Positions 1 through 6,070 of a stretch of DNA of 7,476 bases are shown piece by piece (the first letter of the stretch is position 1; the number at the start of each line of letters is the position of its first letter). The stretch covers positions 1 to 7,476 of the forward strand of contig JBFKQZ010000157.1 of NCBI GenBank assembly GCA_041627475.1, written 5' to 3'. Below the pieces are notes generated by a model. It worked only from the letters and a program-made list of their open reading frames with translations, made no database searches and was not told where the DNA came from. The DNA comes from JBFGFG01 sp041627475 (GTDB lineage: Bacteria; Actinomycetota; Nitriliruptoria; Nitriliruptorales; Nitriliruptoraceae). A program made the position numbers and the translations under genes.

Positions 1-77
1 CCACGAGCTGTTGGTCGTGGAGGGGGCGGGCAGCCCGGCGGAGATCAACCTCCCCGACGGCGTCAACGGCCGCGTCG
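1..77 (+). repeat. In-frame duplicated cobQ segment, copy 1
   Basis: Bases 1-77 align without gaps to 166-242, with five mismatches (positions 7, 11, 25, 60 and 70), or 72 of 77 identical. Three of the five are synonymous; the others give Glu/Asp and Gly/Val. The copy may extend further left outside the window. Similarity ends just after the VNGRV codons. After that, copy 1 continues into DEDLTGLPWRERPP, which resembles the stretch that normally lies upstream of EGAGSPAEINL in CobQ. Confidence 0.9.
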
Positions 78-1216
78 ACGAGGACCTCACCGGCCTGCCG
101 TGGCGCGAACGCCCGCCGCAGCTGTGGCACGCGATCACGGCGGCGGCCGACCGCCTGCGCGAGCACCACGACCTGCTGGTCGTGGAGGGTGCGGGCAGCC
201 CGGCGGAGATCAACCTCCCCGACGTCGTCAACGGGCGCGTCGCAGCGCACCTCGACGCCGCCGTGCTGCTCGTCGCCGACATCGACCGGGGCGGGGCGTT
301 CGCGCACCTGTTCGGCACGTGGTCGCTGGTCGACGACGACCTGCGCGGCCGCCTGCTCGGGTTCGTGCTGAACCGCTTCCGGGGCGACCCCGCACTGCTC
401 GACCCGGGCCCCGCCCTGCTCGAGGAGCGCACCGGCGTGCCGACGGTCGGGCTCGTGCCGATGCTGCGCCACGGCCTGCCGGACGAGGACGGTGCCCGGC
501 ACTGGCCGCCGCCGACCGGCCCCGGTCCGCACCCCCGCGTCGCCGTCGTGGCCGGTCCGGCCGCGAGCAACCTCGACGAGTTCGCGACGCTCGCACATGC
601 GGCCGACGTGGTGTGGGCACGACGTCCCGCCGACCTCGCCGGTGCGGACCTGGTGGTCCTGCCCGGCTCCAAGCACGTCGCCCACGACGCCGGCTGGCTG
701 CGCGAGCGAGGCCTCGACCGCGCTGTCGTCGAGGTCGCGGCGACCGGGACGCGTGTGCTCGGGATCTGCGGCGGCGCGATGCTGCTGGGCGAGCGCGTGC
801 ACGACCCGGCGGGCGTCGAGGGCGGACGGCCGAGCGACACGCCCGGCCTCGGCCTGCTGCCGCTGACGACCACGTACGCACGCGAGAAGCTGCTGCGACA
901 CGCCAGCGCGACGTTCGCCGACGACCTCCCGGCCGCCTGGTCGGCGCTCGCCGGCCGTACCGTCGACACCGGCTACGAGATCCGGCACGGCCGCATCCGC
1001 GGCGGCGCCCCGCCAGCCCTCCACGACGACCTGGGGTGGGCCCGCGACAACGTGCTCGCCACGACCACCCACGGTCTGCTCGAGGATCCCGCCGTCGTCG
1101 CCGCGCTGCTCGGCACCCCGCCCCCACCGACGCTCGACGACGTGCTGGACGAGCTGACCGCCGCCGTCGTGCCCCACCTCGACCTCGACACCATCCGCAC
1201 CGCCATCGGAGCCTGA
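2..1216 (+). CDS. cobQ: Cobyric acid synthase (glutamine-hydrolysing), 5' end outside window
   Basis: CobQ uses ATP and glutamine to amidate the b, d, e and g carboxylates of adenosylcobyrinic acid a,c-diamide, giving adenosylcobyric acid in the cytoplasm. The frame is already open at base 2, and the P-loop part of the N-terminal dethiobiotin-synthase-like domain lies upstream, so the TTG at 11 is not a true start. Visible hallmarks are EGAGSPAEINL, LLVADIDRGGAFAHL, GFVLNRFRGD and a type-1 glutamine amidotransferase half. In that half GICGGAMLLG carries the nucleophile Cys at 767-769, and TTHGLLED carries the catalytic His at 1070-1072. GYEIRHGR is also typical of the family. About 404 codons are visible, against roughly 480-500 residues usual for the family. 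Oddly, the EGAGSPAEINL block occurs twice in frame, 55 codons apart (see the repeats). The stop is one base before cobO. The family call is firm; whether the product is active is uncertain because of the duplication. Confidence 0.93.
   Translation, partial: HELLVVEGAGSPAEINLPDGVNGRVDEDLTGLPWRERPPQLWHAITAAADRLREHHDLLVVEGAGSPAEINLPDVVNGRVAAHLDAAVLLVADIDRGGAFAHLFGTWSLVDDDLRGRLLGFVLNRFRGDPALLDPGPALLEERTGVPTVGLVPMLRHGLPDEDGARHWPPPTGPGPHPRVAVVAGPAASNLDEFATLAHAADVVWARRPADLAGADLVVLPGSKHVAHDAGWLRERGLDRAVVEVAATGTRVLGICGGAMLLGERVHDPAGVEGGRPSDTPGLGLLPLTTTYAREKLLRHASATFADDLPAAWSALAGRTVDTGYEIRHGRIRGGAPPALHDDLGWARDNVLATTTHGLLEDPAVVAALLGTPPPPTLDDVLDELTAAVVPHLDLDTIRTAIGA
166..242 (+). repeat. In-frame duplicated cobQ segment, copy 2
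   Basis: This is the second copy of the segment at 1-77, at an offset of exactly 165 bases (55 codons). It sits in the usual CobQ context, running on into the aspartate-rich LLVADIDRGGAF block, so I take it as the native position and copy 1 as the additional one. Confidence 0.9.
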
Positions 1217-1217
1217 G

Positions 1218-1823
1218 ATGCCCACCAACCCGTCCGGCCAGGAGTCGCACGACACCCCGACCGACGCGCCGCCGACCGAGATCCGCGAACGCCCGAAGCG
1301 GGTGCACAAGGACTCGCTGGTGCTGGTGAACACCGGCAACGGCAAGGGCAAGTCGTCCGCGGCGTTCGGCATGGCCATGCGCGCGGTCGCCCGTGGCTGG
1401 CGCGTCCGCGTCGTGCAGTTCCTCAAGTCCGGCGACTGGAAGACCGGCGAGGCGAAGATCCTCCCGGGGCTCGGTGTCGAGTGGTGGGAGGCCGGTGACG
1501 GCTTCACCTGGGACGCCGAGGACCTCACCGAGTCGGAGGCCCTGGCCCTCGCCGCCTGGGAGCAGACCAAGGAGCGCCTGCAGGACGACGACCTCGACGT
1601 CCTCCTCCTCGACGAGGTGACCTACCCGATCAACTGGGGCTGGATCGACCTCGACGACGTGGTCGACGCGATCACCAACCGCTCCCCGAAGGTCCACGTC
1701 ATCCTCACGGGCCGCGACTGCCCGCAGGAGCTCATCGACCTCGCCGACACCGTGACCGAGATGCGCGAGGTCAAGCACGCCTTCCACGAGGGTGTCATGG
1801 CACGGCGCGGCATCGACTACTGA
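1218..1823 (+). CDS. cobO: Cob(I)yrinic acid a,c-diamide adenosyltransferase (CobA/CobO/BtuR type)
   Basis: This enzyme transfers the 5'-deoxyadenosyl group of ATP to the reduced cobalt of cob(I)yrinic acid a,c-diamide or related corrinoids, forming the Co-C bond. The 201-residue product has the normal family length. It has the family P-loop TGNGKGKSS (about residues 39-47) followed by AAFGMAMRA, then VVQFLKSGDWKTGE (about 66-79), LLLDEVTYPINWGW (about 129-142), VILTGRDCPQELIDLAD (about 161-177) and a C-terminal EMREVKHAFHEGVMARRGIDY. The roughly 30-residue charged N-terminus before the P-loop is usual. The ATG at 1218 is supported by GGAG at 1208-1211, six bases upstream and inside the last codons of cobQ. 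The one-base gap to the cobQ stop suggests translational coupling. CobO supplies the adenosylated corrinoid that CobQ then amidates. I see nothing broken. Confidence 0.96.
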   Translation: MPTNPSGQESHDTPTDAPPTEIRERPKRVHKDSLVLVNTGNGKGKSSAAFGMAMRAVARGWRVRVVQFLKSGDWKTGEAKILPGLGVEWWEAGDGFTWDAEDLTESEALALAAWEQTKERLQDDDLDVLLLDEVTYPINWGWIDLDDVVDAITNRSPKVHVILTGRDCPQELIDLADTVTEMREVKHAFHEGVMARRGIDY

Positions 1824-1832
1824 GGAGCCCAC

Positions 1833-2501
1833 GTGGACACGGTCGTCCTGGACGTCAACGAGACGCTCTTCACGCTCGACCCGGTGGCCGCGGCGCTGGA
1901 CGACGTCGGTATCGGTGCGGCGCACCTGGACCTGTGGTTCGCGTGGATCCTGCGTGACGGGTTCGCCGCAGCGGCGTCCGGCACGTTCGCCGCCTTCCCG
2001 GACCTGGCCCGCCACCAGACCGAGGTGCTGCTGGCCGGCGCCACGAACGTCACCGACACGGCGTCGGCGGTGGAGCGTGTGGTCGCCGCGTTCGACGAGG
2101 TGACGCCCGCTCCCGACGTCGAACGGGGACTGCGACGGCTCGCAGCCGCGGACCTGCGGCTCGTCGCGTTCACCAACGGCAGCGCCGACATCACCCGGCG
2201 GTTCCTCGCGCGCGCAGGTCTGGACGACCTCGTCCCGATCGTGCACGACGCGAGCGAGGCCGGGATGTGGAAGCCCGCGCCGGACGCCTACCGCTGGATC
2301 TGTGACCGGGTCGGCACGGCCCCGCCGGACGCCGTGATGCTCGCGGTGCACCCGTGGGACGTCGCCGGCGCCATGCGCACGGGGATGCACGGCGCCTGGC
2401 TCGACCGCGACCACGCACGCTGGCCGTCGTGGCTGCCCACACCGGACTCGTCGGCCGGCAGCCTGGTCGAGCTGGCCGACGCCCTGGCTGCTCGCGACTG
2501 A
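1833..2501 (+). CDS. HAD-superfamily hydrolase, haloacid dehalogenase type II-like
   Basis: This 222-residue soluble protein carries all four HAD motifs. Motif I is LDVNETLF, with the nucleophile Asp7. Motif II is FTNGS, with Thr114 and Asn115. Motif III is MWKPAPDAY, with Lys147. Motif IV is HPWDVAGA, with His173, Trp175 and Asp176. The FDVNETL form of motif I and the HPWD form of motif IV are typical of the haloacid dehalogenase type II (L-2-haloacid dehalogenase-like) branch, so the Asn in motif I is not a defect. A helical cap fits between residues 15 and 95. The substrate cannot be read from the sequence; many relatives annotated as dehalogenases have no proven dehalogenation. The GTG start at 1833 follows GAGGAG at 1822-1827, five bases upstream and overlapping the cobO stop. 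It is therefore probably cotranscribed with cobQ-cobO, although no cobalamin step is known for this family. Confidence 0.88.
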   Translation: MDTVVLDVNETLFTLDPVAAALDDVGIGAAHLDLWFAWILRDGFAAAASGTFAAFPDLARHQTEVLLAGATNVTDTASAVERVVAAFDEVTPAPDVERGLRRLAAADLRLVAFTNGSADITRRFLARAGLDDLVPIVHDASEAGMWKPAPDAYRWICDRVGTAPPDAVMLAVHPWDVAGAMRTGMHGAWLDRDHARWPSWLPTPDSSAGSLVELADALAARD

Positions 2502-2525
2502 CGCCATCCGTGCGTAGATCGTGCG

Positions 2526-2546
2526 TGCCCGAGCGATGAACGGGCA
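2526..2546. promoter_or_regulatory. Short inverted repeat downstream of HAD gene, upstream of first LAL gene
   Basis: TGCCCG (2526-2531) and CGGGCA (2541-2546) form a six-base dyad with a nine-base spacer, 24 bases after the HAD stop. There is no T-tract after it. It could be a weak U-less terminator, an operator or chance in GC-rich DNA. Just upstream CGTGCGT occurs twice (2509-2515 and 2520-2526). I found no confident -35/-10 pair in 2502-2606. Confidence 0.3.
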
Positions 2547-2548
2547 TC

Positions 2549-2583
2549 GGTGACCCTTCGGACACTGTCCACCTACCGTCACC
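2549..2583. promoter_or_regulatory. Nested dyads just upstream of first LAL regulator gene
   Basis: GGTGAC (2549-2554) pairs with GTCACC (2578-2583). Almost concentric inside it, GGACA (2560-2564) and TGTCC (2566-2570) form a perfect 11-base palindrome around C2565. The element ends 23 bases before the preferred GTG start at 2607. It may be an operator or a folded 5' leader; no matching known site is recognised. Confidence 0.3.
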
Positions 2584-2606
2584 CGACGGCGGCAAGTGGG
2601 GGCAGC

Positions 2607-5380
2607 GTGCGCACCACCGCCCCACTGACGGGCAGGACGCAGGAGCTCCAGGCCCTGCGTGCCGTCATCGACGCCGACAGCGCAGGGGGTCCACGCGCCG
2701 CGGTCGTCGTCGCCGAGGCCGGCGCGGGCAAGACGCGACTGCTCGACGAGGCGCTGTCGCAGGCCGAGGCGCTGCCACGCCACGTCGTGCGCATCCGCGG
2801 CGGCGAACTGACGTCGGCGCTGCCGTTCGCGGTGCTCCGGCGAGGGATGCGACGGTCGATCGGTGACGACGACCGGATCGAGGCCCTCCTCGGCACGCGG
2901 GACGTGGAGGGCGACAGCGGCCGCGCCGCGCTCGTCGACGCCTTCGCCGACCGTGTCGAGCGGCTGGCCCTCAAGCAGCAGGTGCTCCTCGTCGTCGACG
3001 ACGCACACTGGGTCGACGAGGCCTCCCTGACCGTCGTCGACGTCCTCGCACGGCAGCTGGCGTCCACCTCGCTGCACATGGTCGTGGCCGCACGTCCACA
3101 CCCACGGCCCGCCGCGCTCGACTCGGTGCTCCGCACGTTGCGACGCAGCGGGGCTGCGATCACCCTCGACCTCGCCCCGCTCACCGAGCACGACGCACGA
3201 CGGGTCACCGAGTCCGTGCTCGGTGGACGCGGCAGCGACCGCGTCCACGACCTCGTCGAGCGCGCCGGCGGCAACCCGCTGTACTGCACCGAGCTCGGCC
3301 TCGCGTTGCGCGACCGGGTGGTCCGGGACGCTGACGGACGGCTGGACCTCCCGGCCGAGGACGACGCCCTCGGCCTCGACGTCATCGAGCACAACCTCGC
3401 CGCGCTCGACGTCCGGGCGCGGACCATCCTCCGCGACGCCGCCCTGCTCGGCACCACGTGGGACCCGCGCGTGCTCGCACTGCTGCGGGACGCGAGCGTC
3501 GTCGACGTCCTCAGCAGCCTGGGGGCTGCGTTCGAGATCGGGGTGCTGGCCGAGGAGGGCGACGACCTCGTCTCCTTCCGGCACGACCTCGTGCGGGACG
3601 CCGTGCTCCGCAGCACGGCGACGGCCGTCGCCGCCCGTCGACACCGCGACATCGTCCTGGCCGCGACGACGGCAGGGCTGCCCGCCGAGCACTGGGCCCC
3701 ACACCTGACCCGGGCAGACTGGACCGGCGACCGGCAGGCCTGGGAGTGGTTCGAGCGGGCCGCCGAGGAGACCGTCTCGCTCGACGCGGCCGCCGCCCTG
3801 CTCGACCACGCCCTGCAGACGCTCGACGGCGACCCGCCGATCTCGTTCGTGAGCCTGCAGCTGGAGCGACTGCTCGAGACCGACCGGCTCCCGGAGCTGC
3901 GTCAGCTCCTCGAGCAGCTGCTGCAGCGACCGCCGGAAGCGTTCGACGAGGACGACGACGTCCTGGACATCCTCGCGCTCCGGGTCTTCCACGCGCGGTG
4001 GTGGACGATGGGCGAGCACCGGGAGGTCGACATCGGTCCGTGGCTCGAGCGACTTGCCGCGCAGGGCGGCGAGATGGCACGCGACGTGGCCGCCTTGGAC
4101 CGCCTCGCCGTCGAGGCGTTCTCCACCCCCACAGCCAGGGTGACCGACGACGCCGCCGCGATCATGGACCGGGCACAGGCACGAGGGGACGAGCGGCTCG
4201 CGATCACGGCACGGAGCATCGCCGTGATCTGCACGTTGCACGTCGGCACCCCGGACGAGATCGACGCCATGCACGTCCGGGGCATCAGGCAGCAGCTCAC
4301 CTCGGGGGTCTACCCGTGGATCCTCGTCGACGACACCTACTTCGCACTGTGGTGCGGCCCCCGTGACCATCCGGTCCGCGACGTCTTCGACGAGGTGGCC
4401 CGGATCGCGGAACGTCTCGGGCCGCCGTCCTCGTCCACGCTCGGGCTCATCCACGCGTCAGATCTCGCACGCAAGGGCGAGTGGCGGGCGGCTGTGGACC
4501 TCGTGGACCACATCGCCGAGGCGGACCGCGGGGTCAACCTGCCCCGTCCGTCGCGAGCCACCATCCCGATCCGGATCTACGCAGCAGTCGGGCGGGCCGA
4601 CGATGCTGCGGGGCTGCTCTCGCACCCAGTGGTCCTGCCCTTCAGCTCCGCGCCGGAGAAGGCACGCGACATCGGACTGCACCACCGGGACGCGGCGGTG
4701 GCCGCCCTGCTGGCGGGGGACGACCCGACGGACCACGTCGACACGGCCTTCCAGGCCTGGTCTCGGACGCCACTCGCCACGACGGGCGGTTCGAGCCCGC
4801 GCTGTGGGCGTCGGTGGCGGTGCTCGCGGGTCGCGACGACCATGTGCCGCGCTTCGTCAGCCAGGTGCGCCACACGCCGTACCTCGAGGACTGGGACGCG
4901 GCGGTCCTGGACCACCTGTCCGGCATCCCGCGTGGCGACCTGGTCGACGTGATCGGGACGGCCCTCGACACCCACGACTTCGCTGTCGTGGAGGCCCTGG
5001 CACGTGGCGCGACGACCGGCACTGCCCGTGAGGTCCTGGCCGAGGGCCACCAGCGCGCCCGGGACGGGGGAGCGACCGCCTGGGCTCGTCGTCTGCAGGC
5101 GGCGCTCGCTCGGCGCGGCGGCACGGCCGTCCCCGCACGATCCCGGCCGGACACAGGTGTCGACGCCCTGACCCCCGCCGAGCAGCGTGTGCTGCCGCTC
5201 ATCCTCGACGGGCTGCTCTACCGCGAGATCGCCGACGAGCTGCACAACTCGCGACGGACGATCGAGTCCCACGCCGCGTCGATCATGCGCAAGCTCGGAG
5301 TCTCGTCGCGGCGCGAGCTCCCCGATGTCGTGGACGTGCTGGACCTCCGCGACGTCGAGACGCACACCGGAGTGCGCTGA
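2607..5380 (+). pseudogene. LAL-type LuxR-family ATPase transcriptional regulator, frameshifted
   Basis: LAL regulators are large cytoplasmic proteins joining an N-terminal STAND/AAA-like ATPase to a C-terminal LuxR helix-turn-helix, usually activating target genes in response to a ligand. Counting from the GTG at 2607, Walker A is AEAGAGKT (about residues 36-43) and Walker B is LLVVDDAHWVD (about 127-137). RAGGNPLYCTEL is near 219-230 and the typical RHDLVRDAV near 325-333, followed by a helical, possibly TPR-like, middle. The frame holding these stops at 4952 (781 residues). The C-terminal LuxR domain (5168-5320, LTPAEQRVLPLIL to KLGVSSRREL) is in another frame that ends at 5380. One missing base near 4755-4793 would join them into about 924 residues, a normal LAL length. 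I prefer GTG 2607 over GTG 2550 because the second regulator starts with the matching VR..APL.GR and GGGGG lies at 2598-2602. If the break is real, the ATPase part lacks its DNA-binding domain. Confidence 0.85.
4755..4793 (+). other. Apparent frameshift site in first LAL gene (one base missing)
   Basis: Upstream the family-like frame is codon phase 0 (HVDTAFQAW, ending with the codon at 4758). Downstream it is phase 2 (RFEPALWASVAVLAGR, from the codon at 4787). Going from phase 0 to phase 2 equals loss of one base, or a -1 shift. A single extra C in the GGGCGG at 4784-4789 would restore a continuous LATTGRFEPALW reading, but the exact base cannot be fixed by eye. I see no canonical X_XXY_YYZ slippery heptamer in the interval. 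Confidence 0.8.
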
Positions 5381-5403
5381 CAGCACACGTAGGGACGGCA
5401 AGA

Positions 5404-5424
5404 CATCCGTAGTGACTACGGATG
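5404..5424. promoter_or_regulatory. Perfect 21-bp palindrome, candidate operator or hairpin terminator
   Basis: The left arm CATCCGTAGT (5404-5413) is followed by a single central G (5414), and the right arm (5415-5424) is its exact reverse complement. As RNA it gives a nine-pair stem with a UGA triloop. It lies 23 bases after the stop of the first LAL gene and 52 bases before the ATG of the next gene. There is no T-tract after it, so it is either a U-less actinobacterial-style terminator or a dimer-binding operator. I recognise no named regulator site. Confidence 0.6.
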
Positions 5425-5447
5425 CCCCGTGTGCGCTCTGGGGGCAT
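5422..5447. promoter_or_regulatory. Second inverted repeat overlapping the palindrome
   Basis: ATGCCCC (5422-5428) and GGGGCAT (5441-5447) form a seven-base dyad with a 12-base spacer. It shares ATG 5422-5424 with the right arm of the palindrome at 5404-5424, so the two RNA hairpins could not both form in full. It lies within the probable 5' leader or promoter of the 5477 gene. Confidence 0.4.
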
Positions 5448-5449
5448 GT

Positions 5450-5492
5450 TGCGTGCAGCGGTCGAGGGGACACTGCATGCAGCGAACGGGGG
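5450..5492 (+). repeat. Imperfect direct repeat around ribosome binding site and start codon
   Basis: TGCGTGCAGCG (5450-5460) recurs as TGCATGCAGCG (5474-5484), 24 bases apart. Similarity is 15 of 19 when extended to 5468/5492. The second copy contains the proposed ATG (5477-5479) and the eight-base palindrome TGCATGCA. It may be a regulatory pair of sites or chance. Confidence 0.35.
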
Positions 5493-6031
5493 ACTCGTAC
5501 AGCGCCGCCTTCACCGCGGCCTACCCGACGGTGCGGCGTCTGGTCACGGCCAGCGACCCGTCGGTGGCGACCGCACTCCTGGACCGGCGACACGACGCCG
5601 TCCTCGCCATCGACGGGGTCGAGGCCCGGACAGCGGCCCTCGCAATGCTGGACGCGGGTCGGGCCCTCGTCGCCGTCGTCACCGGCGACGTGGAGGCCAC
5701 GGGGGTCCACGCAGGCTCGGCGATCGCGCTGCGACGAGTGCTGGGCCCGGACGTCGAGACCGACCGCTGGCTCCTCGACGTCGCTGCCCTCGGCACGCTC
5801 GGTGGCCTCGACGAGGACGTCCTCGACCTCCGGGACCGCGTGACCGGCAGCCTCGACGGCTGGCGTCGCGTCGTGCTCGACCTCCTCGTCGACGGGCAGC
5901 ACGAGATCGCGCGTCGCGGCCTCGACGACCGCCCCCGCGTCCGCCCCGCCCTCCTCCAGGCAGCGACGAGCATCTCCGTCCTCGGCCTCGCCACCGACGC
6001 CCCGTCAGGACCGACCTCGCTCGCGGTGTGA
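5477..6031 (+). CDS. Unassigned 184-residue protein between two LAL regulators
   Basis: I do not recognise this protein or any catalytic motif in it. It is acidic (many Asp/Glu against scattered Arg, hardly any Lys), free of Cys from the chosen start, and looks mostly helical. Ala/Leu/Val-rich stretches lie at about 41-70 and 80-107, and there is a run of acidic residues near 110-123. There is no signal peptide or membrane segment, so it should be cytoplasmic. The ATG at 5477 is chosen because GAGGGG at 5464-5469 lies seven bases upstream. The in-frame GTG at 5429 would add a Cys-rich stretch overlapping the hairpin region and has no clear ribosome site. Third positions are strongly G/C, as in neighbouring genes, which supports real coding. 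The gap to the next regulator gene is 39 bases, so the two may be cotranscribed. Its position suggests, but does not show, a link to LAL regulation. Confidence 0.72.
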   Translation: MQRTGDSYSAAFTAAYPTVRRLVTASDPSVATALLDRRHDAVLAIDGVEARTAALAMLDAGRALVAVVTGDVEATGVHAGSAIALRRVLGPDVETDRWLLDVAALGTLGGLDEDVLDLRDRVTGSLDGWRRVVLDLLVDGQHEIARRGLDDRPRVRPALLQAATSISVLGLATDAPSGPTSLAV

Positions 6032-6070
6032 CTAGTGTTCTCGGGTGATCCGGAGGACGGGGGTGCGACC

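Noticed and set aside
2550..2606. Longer start (GTG 2550) for the first LAL regulator
   Set aside because: The added residues have no match in the paralogue, which begins where GTG 2607 would start this protein, and the region contains nested dyads.
228..4454. A 1408-codon open frame on the minus strand
   Set aside because: It lies opposite four convincing plus-strand genes, its translation is low-complexity Arg/Gly/Val/Asp-rich with no domain, and its openness follows from the high GC content.
5361..5376. CGCAC/GTGCG dyad at the end of the first LAL gene as a terminator
   Set aside because: It has only five-base arms, lies inside the coding sequence and has no T-tract.
5429..5476. Longer start (GTG 5429) for the unassigned protein, giving a Cys-rich N-terminus
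   Set aside because: It has no convincing ribosome site and overlaps the dyads, whereas GAGGGG is well placed for ATG 5477.
4577..5902. A 441-codon minus-strand frame across the end of the first LAL gene and the unassigned gene
   Set aside because: It shows no domain and spans the palindromic spacer, while the plus strand has a clear LuxR helix-turn-helix and a start with a ribosome site.
6033..6038. TAGTGT as a -10 promoter for the second LAL gene
   Set aside because: It fits TANNNT, but there is no recognisable -35 at the right distance, and it falls in a 39-base gap compatible with cotranscription.
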